A stretch of 5,643 nt of DNA from Bacillota bacterium (lineage in GTDB: Bacteria; Bacillota; Clostridia; Oscillospirales; Acutalibacteraceae), in NCBI GenBank assembly GCA_023458915.1, contig JAEWWM010000026.1, forward strand, positions 1 to 5,643, given 5' to 3'. Both the position numbers and the translations under genes were made by a program. Below are positions 1 to 4,968 of this stretch, piece by piece (position 1 is the stretch's first letter; every line of letters begins with the position of its first letter). Under the pieces are notes generated by a model. That model was not told the DNA's origin and made no database searches. It saw only the letters and a program-made list of their open reading frames with translations.

Positions 1-220
1 CAATATTCGGATGCGATAGAACCGCAATCGCTTTGGATTCATTTTTAAATCTGCGAATAAACTCTTGATTGCCCAAAAATTCATCTTTAAGTATTTTAAT
101 AGCTACAATTTTATCTTCAATTATGTCGTAAGCTCTGTAAACAACAGCCATGCCGCCAACACCAATTAATTCCTGTATTTCATATCTCGCGTCCAGTCGT
201 TTTCCTGTGTATTTGTCCAC
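1..220 (-). CDS. prkC: PrkC-type (Hanks/PASTA) serine/threonine protein kinase, N-terminal 73 codons only
   Basis: This is the start of a eukaryotic-like Ser/Thr kinase, cut by the left window edge. Members of this family phosphorylate proteins on Ser/Thr at the inner membrane and usually carry extracytoplasmic PASTA repeats that sense cell-wall fragments; that part is not visible here. Translation from the GTG at 220-218 begins MDKYTGKRLDARYEIQELIG. The glycine-rich P-loop is GVGGMAVVY (residues 20-28). The ATP-binding lysine is K42 in VAIK, and the alpha-C glutamate is E61 in RRFKNES. The fragment ends at SHPNI (69-73), just before the hinge. The GTG start is supported by AGGAG eight bases upstream, by the family-typical N-terminus, and by the first ATG being inside the P-loop. 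The gene follows prpC by 56 bases in the same direction, the usual Bacillota pairing, so the two products should act on the same phosphorylation sites. Whether PASTA repeats follow cannot be judged from this window. Confidence 0.93.
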   Translation of the reverse strand, partial: MDKYTGKRLDARYEIQELIGVGGMAVVYRAYDIIEDKIVAIKILKDEFLGNQEFIRRFKNESKAIAVLSHPNI

Positions 221-226
221 TTTTTT

Positions 227-233
227 CTCTCCT
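227..233 (-). promoter_or_regulatory. Ribosome binding site deciding the GTG start of prkC
   Basis: On the minus strand AGGAGAG lies here, and the AGGAG core (229-233) is eight bases from the GTG codon at 220-218. It is the only good Shine-Dalgarno sequence in the prpC-prkC gap. It fixes a non-ATG start that simple ATG-based calling would miss. Confidence 0.75.
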
Positions 234-276
234 GTCAAGCTAAGTCAAAAATATTTATCAAAAAGTAAAATTTTTT

Positions 277-1005
277 CTAATATTTTATAACGGCAACAGT
301 TATGTTGTCGCTGCCGCCGTGCTTATTTGCTTCGTCTACTAATTTTTTCGCTACTGAAGAAAAATCACTATTACTGCAAATTTTAAAAATCTGATTTTCA
401 TCTAGATGATTCGTAAGGCCGTCAGTACACAATAGAATTATATCATCTTTTTGCAATTTTATCTGAGTGTAATCAAGTTTAATATCTGCTTCTATTCCAA
501 GTGCGCGTGTAATTATGTTCCTTCGTGGGTGATTTTTAGCTTCCTTTTGCGTTATTTCTCCATTTTCAATCATTTCCTGAACAATGGAATGATCTTTGCT
601 CAGCTGTTTTATACCTGATTTATCAATCAAATATGCTCTGCTGTCACCCGCGTGCATAACATGAAGCATATCGCCCACTATAGCGCACAAAACTACGGTT
701 GTACCCATAGAGCTGAGTTCATCGTCTTTTCTTGCTTTTTCGTAAATAGCTTCGTTAGCTTCCTGAACCGCGCTATACATTATTTCTTTTATTTTCTCAA
801 AGTTTTTATTTTCATTCAAGTTTCTGTCTAAATATTTTGTGACTTCTTCAACCGCAGTACGGCTTGCAACATCTCCGCCGCTTGTTCCGCCCATTCCATC
901 GCATACAACAGACCAAACAAAATCATCTGAAATTTCTTTAACATTTACCGCATCCTGGTTAGTTTTTCGGGCTTTACCCACGTCAGTTTTACTGTAAAAC
1001 TCCAT
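277..1005 (-). CDS. prpC: PP2C-family (PPM) serine/threonine protein phosphatase, PrpC/Stp type
   Basis: The 242-residue product has the usual length for a stand-alone bacterial PP2C phosphatase. These cytosolic, metal-dependent enzymes remove phosphate from Ser/Thr residues and reverse the partner kinase PrkC. The motifs are in family order: RKTNQD (13-18) with metal ligand D18; CDGMGG (35-40) with D36; GDVASR (44-49); SSMGTT (98-103); HAGDSRAYLI (118-127); LSKDHS (135-140); RRNIITRALG (161-170); CTDGLT (193-198) with D195; and GGSDNITVAVI (230-240) with D233. All expected catalytic aspartates are present, so the enzyme should be active. There is no signal peptide or membrane segment. The ATG lies inside the 3' end of rlmN (17-base overlap, different frame), with only a weak AGG upstream, so translation is probably coupled to rlmN. 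The promoter upstream of rlmN is the likely transcription source. Confidence 0.97.
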   Translation of the reverse strand: MEFYSKTDVGKARKTNQDAVNVKEISDDFVWSVVCDGMGGTSGGDVASRTAVEEVTKYLDRNLNENKNFEKIKEIMYSAVQEANEAIYEKARKDDELSSMGTTVVLCAIVGDMLHVMHAGDSRAYLIDKSGIKQLSKDHSIVQEMIENGEITQKEAKNHPRRNIITRALGIEADIKLDYTQIKLQKDDIILLCTDGLTNHLDENQIFKICSNSDFSSVAKKLVDEANKHGGSDNITVAVIKY

Positions 1006-2068
1006 TTTTAAGTTCAGCCTCGCTTTCCGTATGCATTTTCGTTTGTATGTATTTCCTTTTCAGTTGTCCGCACGCCGCTTCAATATCTTGTCCGAGTGTT
1101 CTTCGAATTGTTGTAGTGATACCCTCTTTTTCGAGTATATCTCTGAACGCGTATATTTTATTTCTAGAACTTTTTTTAAAAGTTTCACTATTTTCAAATT
1201 CATTAAGTGGAATCAGGTTTACGTGGCAGAGCATTCCTTTTAACAGCATTGCAAGCTCATGCGCGCACTTTGGAGTATCATTAACGTTTTCAATCATAGC
1301 ATATTCAAAAGAAATTCTCCTACCCGTTTCACTGATGTAATGTTTACACGCCGTTATTAGATCGTTTACGCTCCATCGTCGATTTATTTTCATTATCTGA
1401 TTTCGAATACTATCATTCGGCGCGTGAAGCGAAACTGAGAGAGTATGCTGCATCTTTTCTTCTGCTAATTTATAAATTTTATCGACTATTCCGCATGTTG
1501 ACAATGAAATGTGCCTCATTCCAATGTTCATATGATCTTTAAAAGTTATAAGCTTTAAAAATCTTGCCACATTATCATAGTTATCAAGCGGTTCTCCCAT
1601 ACCCATAAGCACAATATTAGAAATTTTGATGCCACTATCCGCTTGAGCAGCTTCTATTTGTAAAATCATTTCAGAGGAGCTTAAATTTCTCGAAAATCCA
1701 CTTTTGCCTGTTGAGCAAAAACTACAGCCCATTTTGCAGCCGACTTGAGTTGAAAGACATAATGAATATCCATGATTATATTTCATAAGTACTGCTTCGA
1801 TAAGCTCTGTGTCTGGTAATTCAAAAAGGTATTTTACAGTTCCATCTGTAGATATTTTTTTGTCTTTAATTTTAATGCTCGGAATAAAATAATTTTTTTT
1901 AAGCGTTTCGCGCAAATCTTTAGGAACATTCATCATTTCATCAAAAGACCTCGCGCCATTTACAATCCAAGAATAAACCTGAGATGCTCTGTAAGATTTT
2001 TGAGAAAGCTTAATAAAATCACTTGTTACCTCTTTAAGATACATTGACTTTATGTCTTTTATGTTCAT
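989..2068 (-). CDS. rlmN: Dual-specificity 23S rRNA (A2503-C2) / tRNA (A37-C2) methyltransferase RlmN, radical SAM
   Basis: This enzyme methylates C2 of A2503 in 23S rRNA and of A37 in some tRNAs, using a radical SAM [4Fe-4S] cluster and a methyl-cysteine intermediate. The 359-residue length is normal. The cluster motif CKMGCSFC gives C111, C115 and C118. C104 (in SLCLSTQVG) matches E. coli C118, and C333 (in DIEAACGQL) matches the methyl-carrying C355. GMGEPL (156-161) and SVSLHAPND (211-219) are the SAM-binding loops. Start: ATG at 2068-2066 gives MNIKDIKSM, matching the usual RlmN N-terminus, but no clear Shine-Dalgarno sequence precedes it. The nearest G-rich stretch is a run of seven G about 15 bases upstream. 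The gene is first in an operon with prpC (17-base overlap) and prkC. rsmB, commonly found just upstream in Bacillota, is absent. Confidence 0.97.
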   Translation of the reverse strand: MNIKDIKSMYLKEVTSDFIKLSQKSYRASQVYSWIVNGARSFDEMMNVPKDLRETLKKNYFIPSIKIKDKKISTDGTVKYLFELPDTELIEAVLMKYNHGYSLCLSTQVGCKMGCSFCSTGKSGFSRNLSSSEMILQIEAAQADSGIKISNIVLMGMGEPLDNYDNVARFLKLITFKDHMNIGMRHISLSTCGIVDKIYKLAEEKMQHTLSVSLHAPNDSIRNQIMKINRRWSVNDLITACKHYISETGRRISFEYAMIENVNDTPKCAHELAMLLKGMLCHVNLIPLNEFENSETFKKSSRNKIYAFRDILEKEGITTTIRRTLGQDIEAACGQLKRKYIQTKMHTESEAELKNGVLQ

Positions 2069-2106
2069 TTATAAGCCGCAGCACCCCCCCAGAAATAGCG
2101 TTTTAC

Positions 2107-2120
2107 ACTTACCCGTAAGT
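2107..2120. repeat. Short inverted repeat in the rlmN leader
   Basis: ACTTAC-CC-GTAAGT is a perfect 6-base inverted repeat with a 2-base centre. It lies between the inferred transcription start (about 2171) and the rlmN ATG, so it would be in the 5' leader. It could be an operator-like site or a small RNA hairpin (5 pairs with a 4-base loop). It may also be chance; no function is claimed. Confidence 0.35.
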
Positions 2121-2177
2121 TCTATGTTTCTTTTCTTATTTACGGCATGAAGAGAAAGCACAGAATTTATCCTAATA

Positions 2178-2205
2178 ATTATATATTAATGTAAAATGCT
2201 GTCAA
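2178..2205 (-). promoter_or_regulatory. Sigma-A-type promoter of the rlmN-prpC-prkC operon
   Basis: Read on the minus strand, TTGACA (2205-2200) and TATAAT (2183-2178) both match the consensus exactly with a 16-base spacer. The inferred start of transcription is near 2171, which gives a leader of about 100 bases before rlmN. No other comparable promoter was seen before prpC or prkC, so this one probably drives all three genes. Confidence 0.8.
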
Positions 2206-2322
2206 GTTTGAGAGCCGTCAGGTGTTGCTTCTGGCAGTATTTTAAAGAAGCCTAAAAGGGCAGAGTATTGAGATTTTAAATATTGATTTTTTGAAATAAG
2301 TCTATACTCAGTAAAATACCTA

Positions 2323-2841
2323 TTAAATCGAAATTTTTTCTGTTTTTACAATCCCTGTAAGTGCGTATTTTTTATTAATTTTTTCAAGCCGGATTCTATT
2401 ATATCTTTGAATTGCTATGAATGGTATGTTAACGATAATAGGTATTATGGAAAATATAATGGCATAATAAAAAGAATTAACTAAAAAAGAAATTACCCAA
2501 TACATGCAGCACATAAGATGGTTCCACTCGGCGCGGCAGGTTTCGGCGATAAACGCGGTAATATATTTCTTGCTACGGCTACTTATAGAATCGAAGTGCC
2601 GCTTTGAAAAGCCACCCTTAGCAACGTATTGTGGCAAATAATCTTTCCATTTTTTTATTTTTAGTTTTTTTACGTAAAAATTACCGCCTTTTTCCCATTT
2701 TTTTTGCGCGTAACAGGGTTTTTCGGGGGCAAAAAATGAAGCATCAAGATTCATGCAAATTAGAAGCACAGTTAAATGCCAAATTATCATAAGCAAAAAA
2801 TTAATTAGTACAGTATCTGTTATATTCAAATTAAAAAGCAC
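2323..2841 (-). CDS. CrtO-like (glycosyl-4,4'-diaponeurosporenoate acyltransferase family) small membrane protein
   Basis: The 172-residue integral membrane protein has the length of Staphylococcus aureus CrtO, which adds a fatty acyl chain to the sugar of a carotenoid in the last step of staphyloxanthin synthesis. Motifs I recall from that family appear in the same order: KKWKDYLP (63-70, compare RKWKHKI), KRHF (80-83), ETCRAEWNH (100-108, compare ETKRAELIH) and NIPFIAIQRYNRIRL (138-152, compare NVPIIIVQRYNRPRL). Hydrophobic segments lie at about 9-31 and 110-145. The start is GTG at 2841-2839, with AAGGAG nine bases upstream. The gene follows the 2897-3373 gene by 55 bases in the same direction. 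No carotenoid gene (crtM, crtN, crtP, crtQ) is in view, so the substrate is unknown. Family membership is fairly sure; acylation of a glycolipid or other glycosylated lipid is inference only. Confidence 0.78.
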   Translation of the reverse strand: MLFNLNITDTVLINFLLMIIWHLTVLLICMNLDASFFAPEKPCYAQKKWEKGGNFYVKKLKIKKWKDYLPQYVAKGGFSKRHFDSISSRSKKYITAFIAETCRAEWNHLMCCMYWVISFLVNSFYYAIIFSIIPIIVNIPFIAIQRYNRIRLEKINKKYALTGIVKTEKISI

Positions 2842-2896
2842 TTAGTGTTGCTCCTTTTAACTTTATTAGACTCAAAAATTTAAATCTCATTATTTT

Positions 2897-3373
2897 TTAT
2901 TTTAAATTTTTCATGGCAGTTCGCGCTTCAGTTAGTTTATTTTCTGCAGCTTTTATCTCATCCGTGCGCTCCGCACTGAGGTTTTTCGGTACAGCGATTT
3001 TATACATATCTATAGTTTCTAAGTATATACCGTATGCTGCTATCATTTTTTCGTAGTGAGTTTTGCAGTCATAAGGTACTTTAGGACCCAGCTTTTCTTT
3101 AAGAGCGGTTACAAAATTCGAAAATTTTGCAGCAGTGTCTTCTAATTTTTCGGTCGCTTCTTTTGTTCCGTTGTAGCTCACTACTTGGTCTAGAAAATTA
3201 TCTAATAATTTTTCAAAATTTTGATTTTGAACAACAACTTCTTTAATATACTCGCTGCGTGTGAAAACTCTGTTAGTATTGATTACATAAAAAATTGCAG
3301 TGCCTATTGCACCTACAATTATAACGCCAATTATAGTTATGGTCCATTTTTTATTTAATTTCCAAAATTTCAT
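2897..3373 (-). CDS. Uncharacterised single-pass membrane-anchored helical protein
   Basis: I do not recognise this 158-residue protein. It starts with a positively charged stretch (MKFWKLNKKW) followed by one hydrophobic segment (about 11-31). That fits a non-cleaved N-terminal anchor with the rest outside the cell; there is no lipobox cysteine. Residues 38-158 are charged and predicted by eye to be mostly helical, with a break around GPKVPYDCKTHY (96-107) and a single cysteine at 103. The ATG at 3373 is the only plausible start, since an in-frame stop lies just upstream. Its GGAG lies 13 bases away, longer than usual, so expression may be weak. It is followed by the CrtO-like gene after 55 bases, suggesting co-transcription. 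A role as an envelope accessory or sensor-like protein would be a guess. Confidence 0.75.
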   Translation of the reverse strand: MKFWKLNKKWTITIIGVIIVGAIGTAIFYVINTNRVFTRSEYIKEVVVQNQNFEKLLDNFLDQVVSYNGTKEATEKLEDTAAKFSNFVTALKEKLGPKVPYDCKTHYEKMIAAYGIYLETIDMYKIAVPKNLSAERTDEIKAAENKLTEARTAMKNLK

Positions 3374-3422
3374 GTTATGGGTTCAACTCCATTAATATAA
3401 ATTTTCATAAAAAAATCGAAGC

Positions 3423-3444
3423 TTATAATAACATATTATAATAA
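3423..3444 (-). promoter_or_regulatory. Weak candidate promoter for the 3373-2323 gene pair, with a 9-base direct repeat
   Basis: TTATAATAA occurs twice (3423-3431 and 3436-3444), 13 bases apart. On the minus strand the second copy overlaps an exact TATAAT (3440-3435), about 60 bases before the ATG at 3373. No good -35 box is seen 16-18 bases upstream (only A/T-rich hexamers), and the sequence is so AT-rich that chance matches are expected. Confidence 0.25.
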
Positions 3445-3517
3445 GTATTGCCATAAAAAATATTTATTTTTTAAAAAATTTATATAATATCACTTCAAAG
3501 TCAGAAAAAATAAAATC

Positions 3518-3544
3518 AAAATCACCGATTTTACCGATGATTTT
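3518..3544. repeat. Inverted repeat enclosing two direct ACCGAT copies
   Basis: AAAATCA (3518-3524) and TGATTTT (3538-3544) are perfect 7-base inverted arms. ACCGAT occurs twice (3524-3529 and 3533-3538), spaced by 9 bases, and GATGA-TTT-TCATC follows at 3536-3548. This is the only less AT-rich patch in the left part of the intergenic region. It could be a regulator binding site between the divergent genes, but no known operator is recognised. Confidence 0.35.
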
Positions 3545-3621
3545 CATCATAAATATATTTTTTAAAAATAAAGAAATGTATAAAAAATATGTAAATTTTA
3601 AACATAAATTCTCGAAATTAT

Positions 3622-3639
3622 TTGACAATTTTGACAATT
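3622..3639 (+). repeat. Perfect 9-base tandem repeat TTGACAATT x2 at the -35 region
   Basis: Two adjoining copies of TTGACAATT occupy 3622-3630 and 3631-3639. The second supplies the -35 hexamer at a usable distance from the -10 box. The first would be 27 bases from the -10, too far to work as a -35 box. Confidence 0.8.
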
Positions 3640-3660
3640 ATGTTTTGATTATGCTATAAT
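3631..3660 (+). promoter_or_regulatory. Strong sigma-A-type promoter for the 3729-4861 gene(s)
   Basis: TTGACA (3631-3636) and TATAAT (3655-3660) both match the consensus, with an 18-base spacer. TG precedes the -10 by one base (TGCTATAAT), giving an extended -10. Transcription should start near 3667, leaving a leader of about 60 bases. The promoter points only toward the plus-strand gene. Confidence 0.82.
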
Positions 3661-3712
3661 TTTTAATATTATAAACATGAATCTAAACTACAAAAAAATA
3701 ATTTAAATTAGA

Positions 3713-3719
3713 AAGGAAG
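3713..3719 (+). promoter_or_regulatory. Ribosome binding site for the 3729 gene
   Basis: AAGGAAG lies nine bases before the ATG at 3729. A second in-frame ATG at 3735 is 15 bases away, so the first start is favoured. The start codon is embedded in a palindrome immediately downstream (3722-3737). Confidence 0.7.
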
Positions 3720-3721
3720 TG

Positions 3722-3737
3722 CATACTCATGAGTATG
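3722..3737. repeat. Perfect 16-base palindrome centred on the start codon
   Basis: CATACTCATGAGTATG reads the same on both strands. In mRNA it could form a 6-pair stem (3722-3727 with 3732-3737) with loop CAUG, placing the AUG of the downstream gene in the loop just after the ribosome binding site. As DNA it could be a dimeric-repressor operator about 55 bases after the transcription start. The sequence is certain; a function is inferred. Confidence 0.6.
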
Positions 3738-4046
3738 TCTAAATTAAATAGAGCAAAATACGCTAAAGAAGCAGAAAAAAGAATGGATGAGTTAGGTAAT
3801 TACAGAGAAGTAACCAATGCCCCGGTAGATGGAAAGCCATACCTCATCCGGGAACTATTCAGCTCTAAAAAAGGAATAATAAATATACTCACCCCATTAA
3901 AAGGCATGGGGCACAGTGAGTTTGCATCCGTTGCGAAAATAATTAATGATGAGAAAAAAAAATATCCACAATGGATGGACAAAGAGGAAATAGCTAAATA
4001 TTACTTGGTGAATTTAGCAGAAAACTTTGAATATAACCTAGTTTAA
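3729..4046 (+). CDS. Uncharacterised soluble protein, probably the N-terminal part of a frameshifted gene
   Basis: I do not recognise this 105-residue protein. It is charged and lysine-rich, with no signal peptide or membrane segment, so it is likely cytoplasmic. A helical N-terminus (SKLNRAKYAKEAEKRMDEL, 4-22) leads to a mixed middle with PVDGKPYLIRELF (32-44) and KKGIINILTPLKGMGH (47-62). A helical end (DKEEIAKYYLVNLAENF, 84-100) follows. The start is well supported by a strong promoter, AAGGAAG nine bases upstream, and an ATG inside a palindrome. The frame ends at TAA 4044-4046, but protein-like coding continues at once in the -1 frame to 4861. The 105 residues may therefore be the first part of a protein of about 377 residues rather than a complete product. 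No resemblance to a known toxin, antitoxin or regulator family was found by eye. Confidence 0.68.
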   Translation: MSMSKLNRAKYAKEAEKRMDELGNYREVTNAPVDGKPYLIRELFSSKKGIINILTPLKGMGHSEFASVAKIINDEKKKYPQWMDKEEIAKYYLVNLAENFEYNLV

Positions 4047-4216
4047 AAGGCAGTAAATTATCAAAAATTTATAAAGAGATAGGGGAGTCTTTTAAAAAAA
4101 TCACGGAACTCAGAAATACTTTTCAAACACGGCTACTTGCTATTTACCATACAAAGTATTTTGGAATAGGTGAGTTTCAATTTGTCGAAAATACTACCAC
4201 CAAAGAAATTGGCCTT
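4037..4216 (+). other. Open, protein-like frame without a standard start codon, joining the two unknown genes
   Basis: In the frame of the 4217-4861 gene the sequence is open from just after TAA 4034-4036. It reads as plausible protein, including SKLSKIYKEIGESFKKITEL and later HTKYFGIGEFQFVEN. The other two plus-strand frames are closed early. No ATG, GTG or TTG occurs in this frame before 4217; only ATT (4067) and ATA (4079) could serve as rare starts. It overlaps the end of the 3729 gene by ten bases. One extra T in the GTTTAAAA stretch at 4041-4048 would fuse both frames. The best reading is a frameshift, either a real mutation or a sequence error. Confidence 0.6.
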
Positions 4217-4861
4217 ATGATAAATGAAGATACAGTAGTATTTAAACCACAGAATCAAATAAAAAAATTTTATGAAGAATGTAAGAGAAACAGGCAAAAA
4301 ATTTATAGTTTTTTTGACAAAACAATGAGTGAATTTTTAACAACAGATAAGGCCGAAGCCAGAAAAATTTATAAATATACTAGAACTATCGTCAACTTAG
4401 TTAAATTTATTAAAAATCAATTTGAATATTATTTAAATTATAAAGGTAAAGGAAATGGCAGCCCGGAAGACACACAAAAAATCAGATTCGCAAAATTATG
4501 TACTGAACTTACCTATACGCCTCCAAACGAAAAAGAAATATATGAAAATCTTGAAAAAGCCAAAGCTGCTCATATGAAAAAATATCATCCCGAATTAGTC
4601 AAGCAAATAGTAGAAAGCGCAAAGTCTACACCGGATTCAATACCAAAAACAATTACAGTAACTGTGCAGCCATTTGTAGCAGATTCTGCCAAGAAACCTC
4701 TGAAAAGACCGTCAAAACCAGCTCCACCAACGCCTCCTAAATCAGCTCCTCTTCCTTTTAAAGCACAGAAGGTAGTTGTTAAAACATTGCCTATAACTCC
4801 TCCGTCCACTGTTAAAGAGCTTGTTAAACTTTTTGAAGGAGTAGCTGCTAAACAAAAGTAA
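4217..4861 (+). CDS. Uncharacterised protein with proline/lysine-rich C-terminus, probably the C-terminal part of a frameshifted gene
   Basis: From the first ATG this gives 214 residues; I do not recognise the family. Residues 1-75 are helical and rich in charged and aromatic residues (KKFYEEC 16-22, KIYSFFDKTMSEF 28-40, KYTRTIVNLVKFIKNQFEYYLNY 53-75). KEIYENLEKAKAAHMKKYHPELVKQIVESAK (106-136) is another charged helix. Residues 160-197 are low-complexity and rich in Pro and Lys (KPLKRPSKPAPPTPP), and a short helix ends the protein. There is no signal peptide or membrane segment. The ATG at 4217 has no Shine-Dalgarno sequence, and the frame is open and protein-like for 60 codons upstream, so 4217 is probably an internal methionine. 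The gene lies 170 bases after the 3729 gene on the same strand and presumably shares its promoter. Role unknown; a cytoplasmic binding or scaffold protein is only a guess. Confidence 0.6.
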   Translation: MINEDTVVFKPQNQIKKFYEECKRNRQKIYSFFDKTMSEFLTTDKAEARKIYKYTRTIVNLVKFIKNQFEYYLNYKGKGNGSPEDTQKIRFAKLCTELTYTPPNEKEIYENLEKAKAAHMKKYHPELVKQIVESAKSTPDSIPKTITVTVQPFVADSAKKPLKRPSKPAPPTPPKSAPLPFKAQKVVVKTLPITPPSTVKELVKLFEGVAAKQK

Positions 4862-4879
4862 AAATTAAAAATATATTTT

Positions 4880-4897
4880 CTTCAATTACTTCAATTA
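4880..4897. repeat. Perfect 9-base tandem repeat CTTCAATTA x2
   Basis: Two adjoining copies of CTTCAATTA (4880-4888 and 4889-4897) begin 19 bases after the stop of the 4217-4861 gene. The sequence is AT-rich and the repeat short, so replication slippage is a sufficient explanation. No function is claimed. Confidence 0.7.
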
Positions 4898-4943
4898 ACA
4901 AACATTATTGATAAATTTGTATAAATATGAATAAGTTCTTGTC

Positions 4944-4968
4944 TCTTCTCCACCTAGGGCGGAGAAGA
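4944..4968. terminator. GC-rich hairpin between convergent genes, probable bidirectional terminator
   Basis: TCTTCTCC (4944-4951) pairs perfectly with GGAGAAGA (4961-4968) across a 9-base loop ACCTAGGGC, which can pair further internally (CC with GG). It is the strongest hairpin in the window and sits between the ends of the plus-strand gene (4861) and the minus-strand S1 gene (5024). Neither side has a proper T-run, so it is not a textbook intrinsic terminator. It may instead protect the 3' ends or depend on a factor. Confidence 0.5.

Larger units (their letters stand above)
3374..3728. other. AT-rich divergent intergenic region
   Basis: These 355 bases separate the minus-strand membrane-protein pair from the plus-strand gene at 3729. 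No reading frame here looks protein-like. From left to right the region holds a weak minus-strand -10 candidate within direct repeats (3423-3444), an inverted repeat enclosing two ACCGAT copies (3518-3544), and a strong plus-strand promoter (3631-3660). The ribosome binding site and start-codon palindrome of the next gene follow. The rest is A/T runs in which I see nothing specific. Confidence 0.7.

Noticed and set aside
1031..1340. Two overlapping plus-strand open frames of 70 and 97 codons.
   Set aside because: They lie entirely antisense to the conserved rlmN coding sequence, lack ribosome binding sites and read as low-complexity Ser/Phe-rich shadow protein.
2069..2103. A reading frame ending in TGA that overlaps the rlmN ATG (ATGA), as if rsmB ended here.
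   Set aside because: The frame has a stop only about 20 codons upstream, and no RsmB-like sequence is seen, so it is not a remnant of the usual neighbour.
2227..2262. Candidate terminator after the CrtO-like gene: GCTTCT (2227-2232) with AGAAGC (2246-2251), and a GCC/GGC stem beside it.
   Set aside because: The stems are short (6 and 3 pairs), the loop is 13 bases and no T-run follows on the minus strand, so it is not a convincing terminator.
3622..3627. First TTGACA as the -35 of the plus-strand promoter.
   Set aside because: It is 27 bases from the TATAAT box; the second copy at 3631-3636 has the correct 18-base spacing.
3374..3728. CRISPR array, small RNA gene or riboswitch in the large intergenic gap.
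   Set aside because: There are no regularly spaced repeats of CRISPR length, no recognised conserved aptamer sequence, and the repeats present are under 10 bases in AT-rich sequence.
3800..3982. Minus-strand open frame of 60 codons.
   Set aside because: It is antisense to the better supported 3729-4046 gene, which has a promoter and ribosome binding site, and it has no start signal of its own.
4037..4046. Programmed -1 ribosomal frameshift site.
   Set aside because: The frame-0 codons here (AAC CTA GTT TAA) do not form an X-XXY-YYZ heptamer. The similar GTTTAAA stretch is in the wrong phase, and no strong downstream structure was seen.
4585..4809. Minus-strand open frame of 74 codons with a Gly-rich sequence.
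   Set aside because: It is the antisense reading of the proline-rich tail of the plus-strand gene (CCN codons read back as GGN), so it is an artefact of composition.
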